Origin: Desulfosporosinus sp.
Lineage (GTDB): Bacteria > Bacillota > Desulfitobacteriia > Desulfitobacteriales > Desulfitobacteriaceae
NCBI GenBank assembly: GCA_031292055.1
Contig: JARLHV010000038.1
Coordinates: 1 to 64,000 of the forward strand
Direction of reading: 5' to 3'
Length of the DNA: 64,000 nucleotides
This document shows positions 51,297-60,204 of this stretch, in pieces (the stretch's first letter is position 1; each line of letters begins with the position of its first letter). A model generated the notes under the pieces. It was not told the origin of the DNA, searched no databases, and saw only the letters and a list, made by a program, of their open reading frames with translations. The position numbers and the translations under genes were made by a program.

Positions 51297-52379
51297 CTAC
51301 ACTTCCTTCCCGTACGCCTTTAACCACTCGTAGTGCGTATTGCGTTGGACAGCTTGATAGCCAGCATCTTCAATACAATGAATAATTTCCTGTAACGGGA
51401 CACGTGTCTGCACGCCAGCAGCCCGAACCACATTTTCTTCTAGCATAGTACTGCCAAAATCATTAGCCCCAAATCGCAAAGCAACTTGCGCCATCTTGGC
51501 CCCTTGGGTAACCCACGAGGCTTGGATGTTAGGGACATTATCGAGCATCAGACGTGCCACCGCAAGGGTCCTCAAGTACTCAACCCCTGTACTTCCCTCT
51601 CCCCCGAGTACTGTGTTCGTTGGAGCAAAACTCCAAGGAATAAACGCCGTAAATCCACCCGTTTGATCCTGAGCTTCCCGAACCCGAATCATGTGCTGAA
51701 CCCGTTCTTCAAACGTCTCGACATGCCCAAACATCATAGTTGCGGTAGATTTCATACCCTGCTTGTGCGCTGTCGTCATCACGTCCATCCATTGCTGCCA
51801 ACTTATTTTGTTAGGACTGATTAGACTCCGAACGCGATCATCGAGAATTTCTGCCCCTCCCCCAGGAATCGAATCTAAACCTGCCTCTCGGAGGCGACGA
51901 ATGACCTCCTCGATACTCAGCTGAGATTTGTTCGCCAGGTCCCATATTTCCGGAGGGCTAAACGAGTGAACGTGGATGGTGTAATGTTCCTTAATATCAC
52001 GCAAGAGATTTTCAAAGTACTCTAAATCCAAATCGGGATGCAACCCTCCTTGAATCAAGAGCTGAGTCCCTCCTACCGCAAGTGTTTCTTTAATCTTAGC
52101 ATGTAATGCGTCGCGTGACAAAATATATCCTTCTGGATCGTCAGGCTTGCAATAGAAGGCGCAAAACTTACATTGACAGGAACAGATATTGGTATAGTTA
52201 ATATTCCGGTCAATAACAAACGTAACTACTTTTTCCGGATGCATCTGCCCCCGAACAAAATCCGCTCCTTGTCCTAAAGACAGGAGATCCGCATCTTGTA
52301 ATAATTTCACCCCATCCGTGCCGGATAACCGTTCGCCGGATAACCGCCTCTCGATGATTTTCAAAGTCTCCGTCTGCAT
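51297..52379 (-). CDS. mqnC: Cyclic dehypoxanthinylfutalosine synthase MqnC
   Basis: A 360-residue radical SAM enzyme of the futalosine menaquinone route. Cluster motif CSCQCKFC (C66, C70, C73) in NYTNICSCQCKFCAFYCKPD; QGGLHPDLDLEYFE; SIPGGGAEILDDRVR; ATMMFGHVETFEERV. It cyclises dehypoxanthine futalosine. It is complete, in contrast to the neighbouring MqnE homologue. ATG with GGAGGAG upstream. Confidence 0.93.
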   Translation of the reverse strand: MQTETLKIIERRLSGERLSGTDGVKLLQDADLLSLGQGADFVRGQMHPEKVVTFVIDRNINYTNICSCQCKFCAFYCKPDDPEGYILSRDALHAKIKETLAVGGTQLLIQGGLHPDLDLEYFENLLRDIKEHYTIHVHSFSPPEIWDLANKSQLSIEEVIRRLREAGLDSIPGGGAEILDDRVRSLISPNKISWQQWMDVMTTAHKQGMKSTATMMFGHVETFEERVQHMIRVREAQDQTGGFTAFIPWSFAPTNTVLGGEGSTGVEYLRTLAVARLMLDNVPNIQASWVTQGAKMAQVALRFGANDFGSTMLEENVVRAAGVQTRVPLQEIIHCIEDAGYQAVQRNTHYEWLKAYGKEV

Positions 52380-52400
52380 GTACTTCTCCTCCTTCAGGCC

Positions 52401-53078
52401 CTAATAGGTTTTAAGGACACGATAGAGAGTATCTCGTTCCACCGCATCCCGTCCTGACTTTTGAATCATGTGGATCAAGGCTCGCTTACTCATAGCTTGG
52501 TTTTTCTCAGCCTCAGCTGAGTGAATAATTCGTTCCTCCACAACCGTACCATCTAAATCATCCACCCCAAAGGCCAGAGAAACTTGGGCCAGTTTGGGAC
52601 CGAGCATCATCCAATATGCTTTAATATGAGCGAAATTATCCAGAAGAATTCGCGAAATCGCCACCATTTTCAGATCTTCAAAACCCGTTGTAGTTCCAAC
52701 ACCCATGGTTCCCTCAACTTGCACGGTTTCGGGATCAATGGAAAGTGGGCTAAACGTTAGAAATACTCCAATTCTGTCCTGAAACGCTCGGAGTAGTATT
52801 AAATGGTCAATCCGCTCCTCAGTCGTTTCTATATCACCGTAGAGCATCGTTGCACTTGTGCGATCAGTACTGACATTCGTAAAATCCAGCGAATGATTGA
52901 CCATAAAATAAGTCTTGTTACCGTTTTTCCGTTCGCGCACGAGATTAGCCATATACCCAAGGGCCAAGATGTCTTGGCTGTTCATCATGCGAACACCAGC
53001 CGCAAAATCCAGGCGTTCGTCTTTTTCTACTTTTTCTATCAGGTCACTGAGTTCACTTTGAGCAAACAGTGAGAGCAT
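52401..53078 (-). CDS. MqnE-like protein lacking the radical-SAM core (internal deletion)
   Basis: A 225-residue homologue of aminofutalosine synthase MqnE, usually about 360-370 residues. The N-terminus (residues 1-69, RMMNSQDILALGYMANLVRE, FTNVS) jumps at about residue 70 straight to SATMLYGDIETTEERIDHL, which normally lies some 140 residues further on. The whole segment with the CxxxCxxC cluster and SAM site is gone, in frame. The rest is also drifting (DRIGVFLTFSPLSIDPETVQ where MqnE has DETGGFQAFIPLAFHP). It cannot catalyse the MqnE reaction, so it is a remnant or a repurposed protein. ATG with GGAGGGGG upstream shows translation is still possible. Confidence 0.8.
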   Translation of the reverse strand: MLSLFAQSELSDLIEKVEKDERLDFAAGVRMMNSQDILALGYMANLVRERKNGNKTYFMVNHSLDFTNVSTDRTSATMLYGDIETTEERIDHLILLRAFQDRIGVFLTFSPLSIDPETVQVEGTMGVGTTTGFEDLKMVAISRILLDNFAHIKAYWMMLGPKLAQVSLAFGVDDLDGTVVEERIIHSAEAEKNQAMSKRALIHMIQKSGRDAVERDTLYRVLKTY

Positions 53079-53097
53079 AATGTCCCCCTCCTTCACT

Positions 53098-53952
53098 TTA
53101 GCGTAATAAGACTAAATCCAAGATTGAGAATACAAAAAGCAAGAGACTTAAGTACCCATTAAGGTCAAAAAAAGCCACTCCGATCTTAGAAAAATCATCA
53201 ACTGAGACAAGGCGGTGCTGACGAAAGAGTAAGACAATGGCAATCACTACACCCGCGTAATAAAGCCAACTCATGGACATAACCACTCCGACGGCAATAA
53301 AGAAAAGTGGCGCGAGTATATGCAGAAATGACGAGATCTCTAAACCTCTCTGCACCCCAAAAATAGCTGGAATCGAGTGCAGTCCTTCTTTGCGGTCAAA
53401 CTCTACATCTTGACAAGCATAAACGATATCAAAACCTGCAACCCAAGTCATGACCCCCAATCCTAACAGAATCGGTGCCAGAGCCCAGTGACCAGTTACC
53501 CCGATCCAAGCTCCAGCTGGGGCCAAACCAAGGGAAATTCCTAAGGCTAAATGGCATGCCCAAGTAAACCGTTTTGTATAGGAATATAAGACAAGGAAGA
53601 AAACTGCAATCGGCATTAACCACAAAGCCAGAAGATTAAGCCTGTACGCTGAATAGCCAAGCAGCAAGAACGACAGCACCGTATAAAGGTAAACTTCCTT
53701 CGCCCTAAGCTGACCTGCTGGCAATGCCCTCTGCGCTGTCCGAGGATTGCGCGCATCAATATGCCGATCAATCAGTCGATTCAAAGACATAGCTGCCGTC
53801 CTGGCCCCTATCATGGCCAACGTAATCCAAAACAACTTCGACCCGGACGGAATACCATTAGCTGCCAGGAAAGCACCTAAATAAGCAAAAGGAAGGGCAA
53901 AAAGTGTATGTTCAAATTTAATCATTTCAAAGAAAACCTTTAGTTTATGCAT
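53098..53952 (-). CDS. UbiA-family prenyltransferase (MqnP-like)
   Basis: A 284-residue membrane prenyltransferase with about eight helices and both Asp-rich motifs: NRLIDRHIDARNPRTAQRAL and YACQDVEFDRKEGLHSIP. It attaches the polyprenyl chain to the naphthoate ring; the operon context with MqnC points to MqnP rather than ubiquinone synthesis. ATG start. It follows the degenerate prenyl synthase gene by 15 bases. Confidence 0.9.
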   Translation of the reverse strand: MHKLKVFFEMIKFEHTLFALPFAYLGAFLAANGIPSGSKLFWITLAMIGARTAAMSLNRLIDRHIDARNPRTAQRALPAGQLRAKEVYLYTVLSFLLLGYSAYRLNLLALWLMPIAVFFLVLYSYTKRFTWACHLALGISLGLAPAGAWIGVTGHWALAPILLGLGVMTWVAGFDIVYACQDVEFDRKEGLHSIPAIFGVQRGLEISSFLHILAPLFFIAVGVVMSMSWLYYAGVVIAIVLLFRQHRLVSVDDFSKIGVAFFDLNGYLSLLLFVFSILDLVLLR

Positions 53953-53967
53953 ACTCTACTCCGTTCA

Positions 53968-54741
53968 TTACATTCCTGCCTCTTGAGGATTGTAATCCGT
54001 GTTCCGTTTCAGTTGTTGCGCTATGTAATGATACACTTCGCGGAGGGGTTGTAACTGAAGCTGGGATCCAGACGAAATTTCATCTAAGATAGTGTTCGCC
54101 TGCTGAAGAATTGATTGCACCATGGTATTCTCCAAGCGTTCCTGCCATACTCCCCAGGCTAATCCTAATTCCCAGCCGAACGCTTCCAGCCGCTGCTGTA
54201 TAGGAAGTGAAACACCAGCGAGATCTGCGCTAAGACGAGCTGCTAAGGCCATTAGCGATGCGCTTTCCATTTTAATAATTTGCAGCCGTTCCTCACGATT
54301 GGGTTTCATGTCACGTGCAAGCCAGCGCGAAATCCCACCTTCACTCATCGTTTCCATAACTTGAGCCAGAGGGTCTAGAAAGGGCAGTAGTTTCTCACGA
54401 CAGAGCTCTAAAAAAAACTTTCCATATAATAAATCCCCGACAAGTACTGGAAACTGCCGAAGCTCTTCCGAGATACCGCTATCATCGTTCATCAATTTAT
54501 GGACCTTATTAGCCATAAATACAAATTGAACAATCGTTGCCAACGCTTCTGGTTTGTGCCCATAATCTCCGCAGGCCTCACTCACGGCTAAAACAATCGC
54601 TGGATAAACTGTTCGGTCAAGTTCATCCATGTCCAGCTGAACCAATTCCTCAAAATCCGCTGGCTTAAAGTTCATTTCTTTGCGCAAACGCGCCTGTACT
54701 ATGTTCAGTTTCTCAATGAAGCTGAATTCTACCGGAACCAT
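53968..54741 (-). CDS. Degenerate polyprenyl synthase homologue (no Asp-rich motifs)
   Basis: A 257-residue helical protein that aligns with trans-prenyl synthases but has lost the catalytic sites. Where the active copy at 49.2 kb has SLVHDDVVD, this has NKVHKLMND (79-86); GDYLLAKSL becomes GDLLYGKFF (102-110); and LGMAFQIVDDVLD becomes LGLAWGVWQERLE (192-204). It may be a non-catalytic partner of the active synthase, like the small subunits of two-component heptaprenyl synthases, though it does not look like HepS. First gene of the operon. ATG with AAGGAG seven bases upstream. Confidence 0.7.
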   Translation of the reverse strand: MVPVEFSFIEKLNIVQARLRKEMNFKPADFEELVQLDMDELDRTVYPAIVLAVSEACGDYGHKPEALATIVQFVFMANKVHKLMNDDSGISEELRQFPVLVGDLLYGKFFLELCREKLLPFLDPLAQVMETMSEGGISRWLARDMKPNREERLQIIKMESASLMALAARLSADLAGVSLPIQQRLEAFGWELGLAWGVWQERLENTMVQSILQQANTILDEISSGSQLQLQPLREVYHYIAQQLKRNTDYNPQEAGM

Positions 54742-54878
54742 GTTATCGCTCCTTGTCATCCATTAGACATTAACTTATTATGTATTCGATATACTTATGC
54801 AAAGTCCTGCCCTTTTTAGATAATCTACTCTGATAATATGACATTATTATTGCAATAGTATGTAATCGACCTGAAATA

Positions 54879-54917
54879 CAATAGACCCCGCAACGTCTTT
54901 AGTCGCAAGGTCTATTG
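54879..54917. terminator. Hairpin terminator after speD
   Basis: CAATAGACC/GGTCTATTG stem with an inner GCGAC/GTTGC pairing and short T-rich flanks, between the speD and menaquinone operons. Confidence 0.6.
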
Positions 54918-54994
54918 AGTACCGGTTAGAAAGTATAGTCTTTGGATTTCTTTATCCGCACTTGTTTTAGTCCGGAGTAAAATAAATATCCCTC

Positions 54995-55372
54995 CTAAAT
55001 ATTTACCGCTTCCTTTGGATCCTCAACAATTCCCCGCTTAATTTCCGTTGCGGTCATATGACCTGCTTTGAAATGATCCGTTAAATAGTTACAGGCATCC
55101 CAGGGATTGACACGGTCCCCGCAAGTAAAGACGTCAACAGCTGCATAGCCGAGTTCTGGCCACGTGTGGATGGCTAGGTGTGATTCGGAAATTACGACAA
55201 CCCCACTCACCCCTTGAGGACTAAACTTATGAAAAACTACCTCACGCACCTCGGCACCAGCCTCTAAAGCTGCATTGACCATCAGCATTTCGACTTTTTC
55301 CCGATCATTTAAAATGTCGAAGCTACACCCATAAATTTCAGCCAACACATGACGTCCAAGAGAATTTGCCAA
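54995..55372 (-). CDS. speD: S-adenosylmethionine decarboxylase proenzyme SpeD
   Basis: A 125-residue pyruvoyl-dependent enzyme supplying aminopropyl groups for spermidine. The self-cleavage Ser is in [15 protein letters not shown], followed by the catalytic Cys in VDVFTCGD. The family-typical start [15 protein letters not shown] supports the TTG chosen here, 12 bases after AAGGGGG; a TTG 30 bases upstream would add EWKRGQRSQ without its own site. A possible structured leader precedes it. No spermidine synthase gene is next to it. Confidence 0.92.
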   Translation of the reverse strand: MANSLGRHVLAEIYGCSFDILNDREKVEMLMVNAALEAGAEVREVVFHKFSPQGVSGVVVISESHLAIHTWPELGYAAVDVFTCGDRVNPWDACNYLTDHFKAGHMTATEIKRGIVEDPKEAVNI

Positions 55373-55413
55373 TTGTGATCGTTGCCCCCTTTTCCACTCC
55401 AAAAATAGGAAAG

Positions 55414-55464
55414 AACCTGAGCCGGTCAGCTTTTCCTCCGGTTATCCCAAATTTCCATCAGGTT
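55414..55464 (-). ncRNA. Candidate structured leader upstream of speD
   Basis: On the minus strand AACCTGA pairs with TCAGGTT (7 bp), enclosing a second stem of CCGG/CCGG. Possible cis-regulatory RNA; it does not match a riboswitch I can name. Confidence 0.35.
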
Positions 55465-55663
55465 AAATTTTAGCACAAAGATCAGTGTTGTCAACAATAA
55501 AATATATATTTCCGCGATATCCTTGGATAGTTTGGAATTTTTCGAGGATAAGGTATGCTTTTGTCTGTATTCCTTTGAATTGCTCAAATATTGACCTCAT
55601 TATAATGATTATATGCTGAAAAAATGCCTTATGAACATTGTCCACAACTTGTTCAAACAATAC

Positions 55664-55707
55664 ACAGAAAAGGTTCCTGGAGGTACTCCCCAAGAACCTT
55701 TTCTGTA
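55664..55707 (-). terminator. Rho-independent terminator
   Basis: ACAGAAAAGGTTC and its complement form a 13-bp stem, 27 bases past the alcohol dehydrogenase stop. Confidence 0.75.
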
Positions 55708-55733
55708 TAATTATTTATTGACAGGAAATCAGA

Positions 55734-56897
55734 TTACATTGCGTTCTTATAGATTTGAATCACTTGTTCAAGAGTTGCTGTGCGAGGATTAGTGAATTGA
55801 CAAGCATCTAATTTCGCATTTCCGGCCATCAGAGCGAAGTCTTCTTCTTTGACATTCAGCGCAGTCAGCCCGGAAGGAATTCCAACGTCAGTAGCCAAGG
55901 TGGCGATTGCGGTTAAACATTTTTCTGCTGCATCTCGGATAGAAAGTCCATCAATGTTTTCGCCCATTGCTTCAGCGATCTCCGCAAAACGATCGAGATT
56001 GCCGATCATATTAAAGCGCGAAACATGAGGGAGCAGGATTGCGTTACAGACACCATGTGGCAAATTATAGAACCCACCTAATTGATGAGCCATCGCATGA
56101 ACATAACCTAAACTAGCGTTATTAAAGGCCATACCTGCTAATAATTGAGCATAGGCCATTTGTTCACGTGCTTCATAATCTTCGCCATTAGCTACAGCGC
56201 GACGCAGATATTTAGGGATAATTTTAAAAGCCATTAAGGCAGCTGAATCGGTCACAGGTGTAGCAATTGTGGAAACGTACGCTTCAACAGCATGAGTAAG
56301 CGCATCCATTCCTGTAGCAGCGGTTAAGCTAGGAGGTTGTTTCATCATTAATAAGGGATCATTGATAGAGACATTTGGGGTTACGTGCCAATCGACGATA
56401 GCCATTTTAATATGACGGGCAGCATCCGTAATAATACAGAATCTTGTCATTTCTGCAGCTGTACCAGCGGTAGTGTTAATAGCAATCATCGGAGCCATCG
56501 GCAATGGTGATTTATCAACGCCTTCATAGTCGTTAATTCTTCCGCCATTACCTGCAACAAGGCCAATTCCTTTGGCGCAGTCATGTGATGATCCTCCGCC
56601 AACGGAGACGATCAGGTCACAGCCTTCTTTAGTATAGATATCAAAGCCATCGTGCACATTTTTATCGGTAGGGTTCGGTTCAGCCCCACCATAAATAACA
56701 ACTTGAACGCCTTCTTTTACGATAATGTCAGCAATTTCTTGAGCCATACCTATTTTTTCCAAGTAGGCGTCGGTCACCAATAGCACTTTTTTTCCACCCA
56801 GTAATTTAGCTTGTTTCCCGGTTTCTTGAGCTGCTCCAGCTCCCATGAGGTTTACTGTCGGCATAAAATACCCATATACTTGATGAATAACTGACAT
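55734..56897 (-). CDS. Iron-containing alcohol dehydrogenase
   Basis: A 387-residue group III alcohol dehydrogenase. NAD-binding GGGSSHDCAKGIG; iron ligands in TGMDALTHAVEAY and YVHAMAHQLGGFYNLPHGVCNAILLPHV (His-rich). It would interconvert alcohols and aldehydes with NAD(H). ATG with GGGAGG upstream. Monocistronic. The 407 bases between it and the next gene are AT-rich with AATATTTTTTAATATTTTTT runs and hold no gene. Confidence 0.93.
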   Translation of the reverse strand: MSVIHQVYGYFMPTVNLMGAGAAQETGKQAKLLGGKKVLLVTDAYLEKIGMAQEIADIIVKEGVQVVIYGGAEPNPTDKNVHDGFDIYTKEGCDLIVSVGGGSSHDCAKGIGLVAGNGGRINDYEGVDKSPLPMAPMIAINTTAGTAAEMTRFCIITDAARHIKMAIVDWHVTPNVSINDPLLMMKQPPSLTAATGMDALTHAVEAYVSTIATPVTDSAALMAFKIIPKYLRRAVANGEDYEAREQMAYAQLLAGMAFNNASLGYVHAMAHQLGGFYNLPHGVCNAILLPHVSRFNMIGNLDRFAEIAEAMGENIDGLSIRDAAEKCLTAIATLATDVGIPSGLTALNVKEEDFALMAGNAKLDACQFTNPRTATLEQVIQIYKNAM

Positions 56898-57260
56898 TTC
56901 TGTTTCCTCCCATTTCTTTTGGCGTTAACCATAATTTTTTCAACAGTGACACATCATTTCCTAGTCAGTATGGTCACGTTTGCTTGTCTTTATACATTGC
57001 AAGAATCACGCCAAAAGTTAGAATACTTTAACATTCGCAAATATTCTCTACCATATATTCAATATTTTTTAATATTTTTTAATATAATTTAATATTTTCT
57101 ATACAATTCCGTTTATACTTCGTTTGCTGGTTCCCTTGAAACACGTTGTAATCCTTTGCTTTAAGGCGATTTCATTTTAAATGCTCTAGTTTGATGCACT
57201 TTGCTTGGCACAGCGTTTCATTTCGGAACACTATCCTAGTTGATGAGTGGTATTGGAAAT

Positions 57261-57294
57261 AAAAAAAGGAGATAGTGTCTTATTTAACACTATC
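57261..57294 (-). terminator. Rho-independent terminator of the trs-type operon
   Basis: GATAGTGT/ACACTATC stem, then TCCTTTTTTT on the minus strand, just past the histidine phosphatase stop. Confidence 0.8.
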
Positions 57295-57304
57295 CCATCA
57301 GTCG

Positions 57305-57925
57305 TTACCTCAAATTTATATCTTGACAAAGTCTTTGGTTCAGATAACTCAATCGGTATGTGAAACCCTCCTTGCAGATTAAATTTACACAACCATAACT
57401 TTGTTCAAGTCGAAAGACATTATCTAAAGGCATGCCCAGTATGCGGCATAAGATTACTCGGTTGACACCCGCATGCCCAATAATTAAAATCGTTGTCTCA
57501 TCGGATTGAACAAGACTTTCAAATGCGGGAATCACTCTTTTAGCGCAATCCGAAAAACTTTCTCCCTTAGGTGACCTGAAATTCGTGATATCTTCACCAC
57601 GTTTTTTAAATTCCTCAGGATACTTAGTTCTAATATCGGAAAACAATTCTCCATCCCAATCACCCATATTTAATTCCCGTAATTCCGCTCTGACTACGGG
57701 AGTGATTTGGTGAGCCGCAGCAATGATATCTGCCGTTTGTTGTGCTCTCCTTAAATCACTGCAATATACGCTATCTAGGGGTATTTTTGAAAACATAGCT
57801 TTCAATAAGACGGCCTGCCTCATTCCCTGAGCACTCAACGAAAGGTCCGATTGACCAATATAGCGTTTGTCTTTGCCCAGACCGATATCCCCATGCCTGA
57901 CTAAATAAATAAATTTCTTAGCCAT
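57305..57925 (-). CDS. Histidine phosphatase family protein
   Basis: A 206-residue phosphatase of the phosphoglycerate mutase/CobC superfamily. Phospho-His motif YLVRHGDIGLG at the N-terminus, YIGQSDLSLSAQG, CSDLRRAQQTAD, and the second His in IIGHAGVNRVILC. These enzymes remove phosphate from sugars or nucleotides such as alpha-ribazole phosphate. As the last gene of the operon with an NTP transferase, it may process an intermediate of the unknown pathway (inference). It starts 12 bases after xdhC-type gene. Confidence 0.88.
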   Translation of the reverse strand: MAKKFIYLVRHGDIGLGKDKRYIGQSDLSLSAQGMRQAVLLKAMFSKIPLDSVYCSDLRRAQQTADIIAAAHQITPVVRAELRELNMGDWDGELFSDIRTKYPEEFKKRGEDITNFRSPKGESFSDCAKRVIPAFESLVQSDETTILIIGHAGVNRVILCRILGMPLDNVFRLEQSYGCVNLICKEGFTYRLSYLNQRLCQDINLR

Positions 57926-57937
57926 TGCTGTTTAGAA

Positions 57938-59050
57938 TCATTGGATCTTACCATTTTGATTCAATCCTCTTTGAACTTTAATTAGCTCACTGAGAATACT
58001 GACAGCTATTTCTTCAGGAGTTTCTGCGCCAATTTTTAAACCAATTGGAGAATAGAGCTTTTGCAACGCTTCGCTGGAAACTCCTTCCTCTTCCATTTCA
58101 GAGATTAATGCTTTAACCCTTTTGCGGCTGCCAATCATGCCGATATAGGAGGCTGGTTGATTAATCACTTTGCGCAGACACACTTTGTCATAGCGGTGCC
58201 CCCTAGTGATAATCACCACAAATGTTTGCGGATTGATATCTATTGCCTCTAAGGCTTGTTCAAAATCATTACATATAATCGTATCAGCCGTGTTAAATCG
58301 GGCAGAATTAGCAAAAGATGGACGATCATCGACTACCGCAACCTCATAGCCAAGCATTTTAGCCATGGTTGCGAGGGGACGGGCAATATGCCCTGCCCCT
58401 AAAATCAACAATTTCACAGCAGTCGTTGGCGGCTCAATAAATAACCGGAAGGCTGCTTTGGTTACCGAGGTTTCACATAACTCAAACTCAGAATCTAAAC
58501 TAATTAATAACGGTTGACATCTTCTGCTCCCTGTTTTAGCACTTTCTATGGCCACTCGATTTAGTTTTTCTAAATTAAGGTCACCGAAGATATCTCCATT
58601 ATTCTTAATGAATAGCTTTTTTCCTATTAACCAATCCTCGTCCGCTTCGATCACTGTTACAAGTACGGGGTTATTGTTGTTCTCTAAAGCTGCCCAATAG
58701 TCCTTGTTAAGCTGGCTCTGTTCCATGGGACTTTGAGACCCCAAATACTCAATGAATAATCCCATGATACCTCCGCAGACCATTCCTTCTTCTTGGGCAA
58801 TATCCGCGGTCATATTTAAATAATGAATCTTAGAAGTTCCTGCAGCTAAAACATTGAGAGCCTCCCGCCTTGCCTCAGCCTCACCACATCCGCCGCCGAT
58901 CGTTCCTACCGTCGTCCCGTCAGCAAACACTGCCATTTTCGCTCCCGGTTTGCGGGGAGTTGAGCCCAGCACACTGGTAACTGTAATCAGGGCTGCCTCC
59001 AGGTTTTGGTCAAATACTTTTTTTAGCCCCAAGTGTATTTCTTTATCCAT
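57938..59050 (-). CDS. XdhC/CoxI-family molybdenum enzyme maturation protein
   Basis: A 370-residue protein with the XdhC_CoxI domain (residues 15-85, TSVLGSTPRKPGAKM, GGGCGEAEARREAL) and an XdhC Rossmann domain (LLILGAGHIARPLATMAKML, VVDDRPSFANSARF, MIGSRKRVKALI). XdhC binds molybdopterin and inserts the sulfurated cofactor into xanthine dehydrogenase-type enzymes. This links the operon to a molybdenum hydroxylase, none of which is in the window. It overlaps the NTP transferase gene by eight bases. Confidence 0.9.
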   Translation of the reverse strand: MDKEIHLGLKKVFDQNLEAALITVTSVLGSTPRKPGAKMAVFADGTTVGTIGGGCGEAEARREALNVLAAGTSKIHYLNMTADIAQEEGMVCGGIMGLFIEYLGSQSPMEQSQLNKDYWAALENNNNPVLVTVIEADEDWLIGKKLFIKNNGDIFGDLNLEKLNRVAIESAKTGSRRCQPLLISLDSEFELCETSVTKAAFRLFIEPPTTAVKLLILGAGHIARPLATMAKMLGYEVAVVDDRPSFANSARFNTADTIICNDFEQALEAIDINPQTFVVIITRGHRYDKVCLRKVINQPASYIGMIGSRKRVKALISEMEEEGVSSEALQKLYSPIGLKIGAETPEEIAVSILSELIKVQRGLNQNGKIQ

Positions 59051-60203
59051 TAAGCTTGCCCCCTAGTTCCGCCTTCCATAGGTTATGTAAAGGCTTCTTT
59101 ATTAATTGTTCAATTCTTGTCTGAATTATTTGAGCATTACTAAATCTCTGCCAAATCTTACTGAAAACCTCCGGATCGTTCTTATACAACTCCAGGGGGC
59201 CTGAGAATCTGTCCTGGAGTTGCCCGATCTGATTGTCTATGACCAGTTTATCCGCCAAATAGACAATTTCCTTTTCTGTTAAAGGGTGGTCAGGATTCAG
59301 ACAAATGTCCATATGTTCGGCTACAATTTCCGCTACCTCTGGATAATTCGCAAGCTTCCTCGCTCCAATTTGGGCATGGTTGGGTTCACCCTTGGCTAAA
59401 TCATGTAGCAACGCAGCTGCTCTGATTAATTCAAGGTTTAAAAAACTGCCTGACTTGATCAAACAGCTACCCAGGACACAACTTAACTGGGCAACCTGTC
59501 GGCAGTGATTTATCACCTTAACAGGTGTGTTGGCCTGTTTAATTAGCGCATAACACTCTTCTTCCGAGGGTACTCGGATATCTCCACAATACTTCAGCAT
59601 TTGATAATAGTCCTCCGGTGTGTCCATGTCAAGCATAATACCTTGGTCAACAACATCAACCTCAATAACATCATATTCGTACTGTTCTAAAAAAGCCCTC
59701 ATTCCTCCAGGTTTGTTCCAGTTCAGTACACTTTTCACATAGTGCTTGGAAATTAGAGGGGGATGTCCCCTCATTCCCTGATAGGTTGGATAGACAATCC
59801 CAAATTTTTTGGAGAAAAAAACAGTCTGCAGCTTTTCCAAAGTTTCCTGGTTAACGATTGGATTGTCGACAGGTAAAAGAAAAAAGCCGCTCACCTCAGG
59901 TTCCAAACTCTTAACCCCTGCGGTAACTGAGGAGAACATTCCTTCAGCAAACTGAGAGTTGACAATGGCCTGGACCTCCAGACTATCTAAAACCGGCAAC
60001 AATTCGTTCGCCCGATGTCCAACCACCACCCGAATATCTTTAATCCCACCCTTCCGAAAACTGTCTACAGCCCTTTCTAGGACAGTACTCTCGCCCAACG
60101 CTAAAAGTGGCTTAAATCGTTTCATGCGCAAAGAATATCCTGCGGCAACTATGATTGCAGCTAAAGAATCTTTACCCTGATTGTTCTCTTTTTTAACCAA
60201 CAC
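59043..60203 (-). CDS. MobA-like NTP transferase fused to HD domain (DVU_1551 type)
   Basis: A 386-residue fusion. Residues 14-215 are a MobA/MocA-like nucleotidyltransferase (IIVAAGYSLRMKRFKPLLAL, LLPVDNPIV, RGHPPLI, MLDMDTPEDY). Residues 225-385 are an HD phosphohydrolase (AAALLHDLAKGEPNHAQIGA). The first half resembles enzymes that add CMP to molybdopterin; the HD half might act on the same or an opposing step. GTG start with GAGGGAG eight bases upstream, one base after the CoA-ligase stop. Confidence 0.85.
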   Translation of the reverse strand: MLVKKENNQGKDSLAAIIVAAGYSLRMKRFKPLLALGESTVLERAVDSFRKGGIKDIRVVVGHRANELLPVLDSLEVQAIVNSQFAEGMFSSVTAGVKSLEPEVSGFFLLPVDNPIVNQETLEKLQTVFFSKKFGIVYPTYQGMRGHPPLISKHYVKSVLNWNKPGGMRAFLEQYEYDVIEVDVVDQGIMLDMDTPEDYYQMLKYCGDIRVPSEEECYALIKQANTPVKVINHCRQVAQLSCVLGSCLIKSGSFLNLELIRAAALLHDLAKGEPNHAQIGARKLANYPEVAEIVAEHMDICLNPDHPLTEKEIVYLADKLVIDNQIGQLQDRFSGPLELYKNDPEVFSKIWQRFSNAQIIQTRIEQLIKKPLHNLWKAELGGKLNG

Positions 60204-60204
60204 T

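Noticed and set aside
55463..55693. 76-codon minus-strand frame between the alcohol dehydrogenase and speD
   Set aside because: It begins inside a terminator stem, has no ribosome site and no recognisable domain.
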